A stretch of DNA of 64,000 nt from Butyrivibrio sp. (GTDB lineage Bacteria; Bacillota; Clostridia; Lachnospirales; Lachnospiraceae), in NCBI RefSeq assembly GCF_015056685.1, contig NZ_SVFW01000015.1:1-64000 (forward strand). Reading direction: 5' to 3'. The notes under the pieces were generated by a model. It made no database searches, was not told the DNA's origin, and was given only the letters and a program-made list of their open reading frames with translations. A program made the position numbers and the translations under genes. Positions 62,041 through 64,000 of this stretch are shown here, piece after piece (the first letter of the stretch is position 1; each line of letters opens with the position of its first letter).

Positions 62041-64000
62041 GTGAAAAAGACAGTAATATCTGACTGGACTATAAAGAGAATAAAGGACAACACGATTTAT
62101 GATACGTTAGTACCTGGAAGTGTGCTGAGTACATTACAGGAGAACAAGGTTATTCCGGATCCGTTTGTGGGTGACAATGAAAAATATGCCCTTGAAGTGA
62201 TGGAAGAGGACTTTGAATACGCGACGAGCTTTGACTGTGATGCGGATTTTTTTGCAACAGACAAAAAAGAGCTGGTATTTGAAGGGATAGACACTATTGC
62301 AGATATCATTTTAAATGATAAGACTATTTTGCATGCTGAAAACATGCACAGGACTTACAGGATTGATGTAACACAAAGCCTTAAGGAAAAAGAGAACTCT
62401 CTTAAAGTATATTTCCATTCTCCAACAAAATACATAAGAGAAGCATATAAAGAGTGCGAGTGCGACGGCTCTGAGGATGCAATGGTGGGCTTTGCCAACA
62501 TAAGAAAGGCGCATTATATGTTCGGCTGGGACTGGGGTCCTAGGATTCCTGATGCCGGACTTTTCAGGCCTGTAAGTCTGGTCGGAATAGAAAAAGCGAG
62601 AATAGAGAACGTCAGGATCCATCAGCAGCATTCAGAAGGCGAAGTGAAACTGTGCCTGTTTATAGATGATGAAGTAATTTCTGATAATACAGGCATCAGC
62701 TATGATGTGAGGATCATTTCGCCGGATGGAGATGAAAAAGAAATAAATAACTATAAAGGGCAGATGATTCCTATTGAGAAGCCAATGCTTTGGTGGCCCA
62801 ATGGATTTGGAGAGCAGAATCTTTATACTGTTACCGTAATACAAAGGGTGGGAGACAAGATTACCGATGAAGTAACAAAGCGCATAGGTCTTAGAACTAT
62901 GACAATTACAAGAAAAAAAGACCAGTGGGGAGAGAGCTTTTCACACTGCGTTAATGGTGTCGATATCTTTGCCCTTGGAGCCGATTACATTCCGGAAGAT
63001 AACTACCTTTCCAGAATTACACCAGAAAGGACAAGGCAGCTTTTAGAAGACTGCAAAACGGCGAACTTTAATTCCATAAGAGTCTGGGGCGGGGGATTCT
63101 TCCCTGGAGATGAGTTCTATGATATATGTGACGAGCTGGGACTTATTGTTTGGCAGGACCTTATGTTTGCCTGTGCCGTCTATGATCTGAATGAGAATTT
63201 TGAAGATAATATACACCAGGAAATAAAAGATAACATAAGGCGAATCGAAGGCCATGCCTGTCTTGGGCTTATCAGTGGAAATAATGAGATGGAGCAGTTT
63301 GTAAAAGAAGGTGTCTGGGTAAAGACACATAAGCAAAAGGCTGACTACATCAAGATGTATGAGTATCTTTTCCCAAAATGGATTCATGAATATGCTTCGG
63401 ATACCTTTTATTGGCCCTCAAGCCCATCTTCAGGAGGTTCCTTTGACAATCCGAATGACGATAGCAGGGGTGATGTACATTATTGGGAGGTGTGGCACAG
63501 CAACAAGCCATTTACCGAATTTAGAAAGCATTTCTTCAGATATCTTTCGGAGTTTGGTTTTCAGTCAATTCCATCAAGAAAGTCCTTAGAAAAAGTCATG
63601 GAGAAGGAGGAGGATTTTAATCTCTTTTCCTATAATATGGAAAAACACCAGAGAAACAGCTCTGCCAATGCCAAGATCATGCAGTATATGCAGTCAACCT
63701 TTAAATATCCATGTGACTTTGATGTTCTGACATATGCATCCCAGCTTTTGGCTGGAGAAGCGATCAGATACGGAGTTGAGCACTTCAGGAGAAATCGTGG
63801 AAGGTGTATGGGCGCCATCTATTGGCAGCTTAACGATTGCTGGCCTGTTATAAGCTGGTCTTCAATAGACTATTATGGCAGATGGAAGGCACTTCATTAC
63901 TATGCTCAAAGGTTCTTTTCACCGGTTTTGGTAAGCTGCGAAGAGACAAGTACTGTATCCGAGGGAATTTTAGTAAATTCAGAAAAAACTGATTTTACAC
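62041..64000 (+). CDS. GH2 beta-mannosidase, 5' part (runs off the window)
   Basis: An open frame of 653 codons without stop to the end of the window. It starts at GTG 62041 behind AGGGGGA; TAA at 62032 in frame rules out a longer start. The enzyme should remove beta-mannose from mannan or N-glycan fragments. GH2 signs are SVLSTLQENKVIPDPFVGDNE, FGWDWGPRIPDAG, RVWGGGFFPGDEFYDICDELGLIVWQD, the acid/base GNNEMEQF and the nucleophile segment SEFGFQSIPS. No signal peptide is visible, so it likely acts on imported oligosaccharides. The end is missing here. Confidence 0.9.
   Translation, partial: MKKTVISDWTIKRIKDNTIYDTLVPGSVLSTLQENKVIPDPFVGDNEKYALEVMEEDFEYATSFDCDADFFATDKKELVFEGIDTIADIILNDKTILHAENMHRTYRIDVTQSLKEKENSLKVYFHSPTKYIREAYKECECDGSEDAMVGFANIRKAHYMFGWDWGPRIPDAGLFRPVSLVGIEKARIENVRIHQQHSEGEVKLCLFIDDEVISDNTGISYDVRIISPDGDEKEINNYKGQMIPIEKPMLWWPNGFGEQNLYTVTVIQRVGDKITDEVTKRIGLRTMTITRKKDQWGESFSHCVNGVDIFALGADYIPEDNYLSRITPERTRQLLEDCKTANFNSIRVWGGGFFPGDEFYDICDELGLIVWQDLMFACAVYDLNENFEDNIHQEIKDNIRRIEGHACLGLISGNNEMEQFVKEGVWVKTHKQKADYIKMYEYLFPKWIHEYASDTFYWPSSPSSGGSFDNPNDDSRGDVHYWEVWHSNKPFTEFRKHFFRYLSEFGFQSIPSRKSLEKVMEKEEDFNLFSYNMEKHQRNSSANAKIMQYMQSTFKYPCDFDVLTYASQLLAGEAIRYGVEHFRRNRGRCMGAIYWQLNDCWPVISWSSIDYYGRWKALHYYAQRFFSPVLVSCEETSTVSEGILVNSEKTDFT

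Noticed and set aside
1..64000. tRNA, rRNA, insertion sequences or prophage
   Set aside because: No tRNA-like cloverleaf, rRNA segment, transposase or phage structural gene was recognised in any frame.

Overview
The window looks like part of a low-GC Firmicute of the Lachnospiraceae type, close to Butyrivibrio or Pseudobutyrivibrio. This is inferred from overall protein character: acetate fermentation by Pta, the gut-anaerobe style of the sugar ABC genes, a pectate lyase and a beta-mannosidase, and strong AGGAGG or GGGGGA ribosome binding sites. It was not checked by database search. No rRNA, tRNA, CRISPR array or insertion sequence was seen.

The most striking block is a plasmid-type replication and partition locus at about 4.8-12.1 kb. 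A leftward Rep_3-type initiator gene and a DUF815 AAA+ ATPase gene form one operon. Upstream of the initiator lie 14 tandem-oriented copies of a 20-bp iteron, interleaved with four copies of a second motif. Then come about 2.4 kb of extremely AT-rich non-coding DNA, an array of TATAACATAT repeats, and a rightward parA plus small partner-protein operon. An HU gene follows. Metabolic and housekeeping-type genes (pta, serine dehydratase, helD, a purF paralogue) flank this locus, so the molecule is probably a chromid or megaplasmid rather than a small plasmid (inference).

Layout. 0-4.8 kb: pta, a PAS/GAF/GGDEF cyclase, nickel-cofactor genes larC and hypA, and a Cys-rich micro-protein. 4.8-12.5 kb: origin, partition and HU. 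12.6-23.0 kb: a MATE exporter, then a YesN/YesM-type two-component system leading into a YtfQRT-YjfF-like sugar ABC operon with two different binding proteins. 23.1-25.2 kb: CheY-like receiver, double-ACT protein, PatB/MalY C-S lyase and a 31-residue membrane peptide. 25.2-32.5 kb: lipase-like hydrolase, GPH/MFS transporter, CinA domain protein, serine dehydratase, a metal-handling NifX/SlyD fusion and flotillin. 32.6-46.2 kb: a UvrD helicase, a membrane-tethered carboxylesterase, MacB/FtsX-like and amino-acid ABC systems, HelD, DUF3048 and larE. 46.3-49.5 kb: a cupin-like protein and an SOS module (YolD-like protein, Y-family polymerase, divergent LysM/YneA-like protein) around three LexA-type boxes. 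49.5-57 kb: anchored PL9 pectate lyase, small unknown genes, an ABCG-like exporter and an MBL-fold hydrolase. 57-64 kb: CorA, a PurF paralogue lacking the glutaminase cysteine, a zinc-ribbon/J-domain membrane pair, a GltD-like oxidoreductase and the 5' part of a GH2 beta-mannosidase that runs off the window.

Recurring themes are metal handling (LarC, LarE, HypA, NifX-SlyD fusion, CorA), plant-polysaccharide use (PL9, GH2, sugar ABC), and compact convergent gene ends, including one long terminator hairpin inside the 3' end of the opposing gene.
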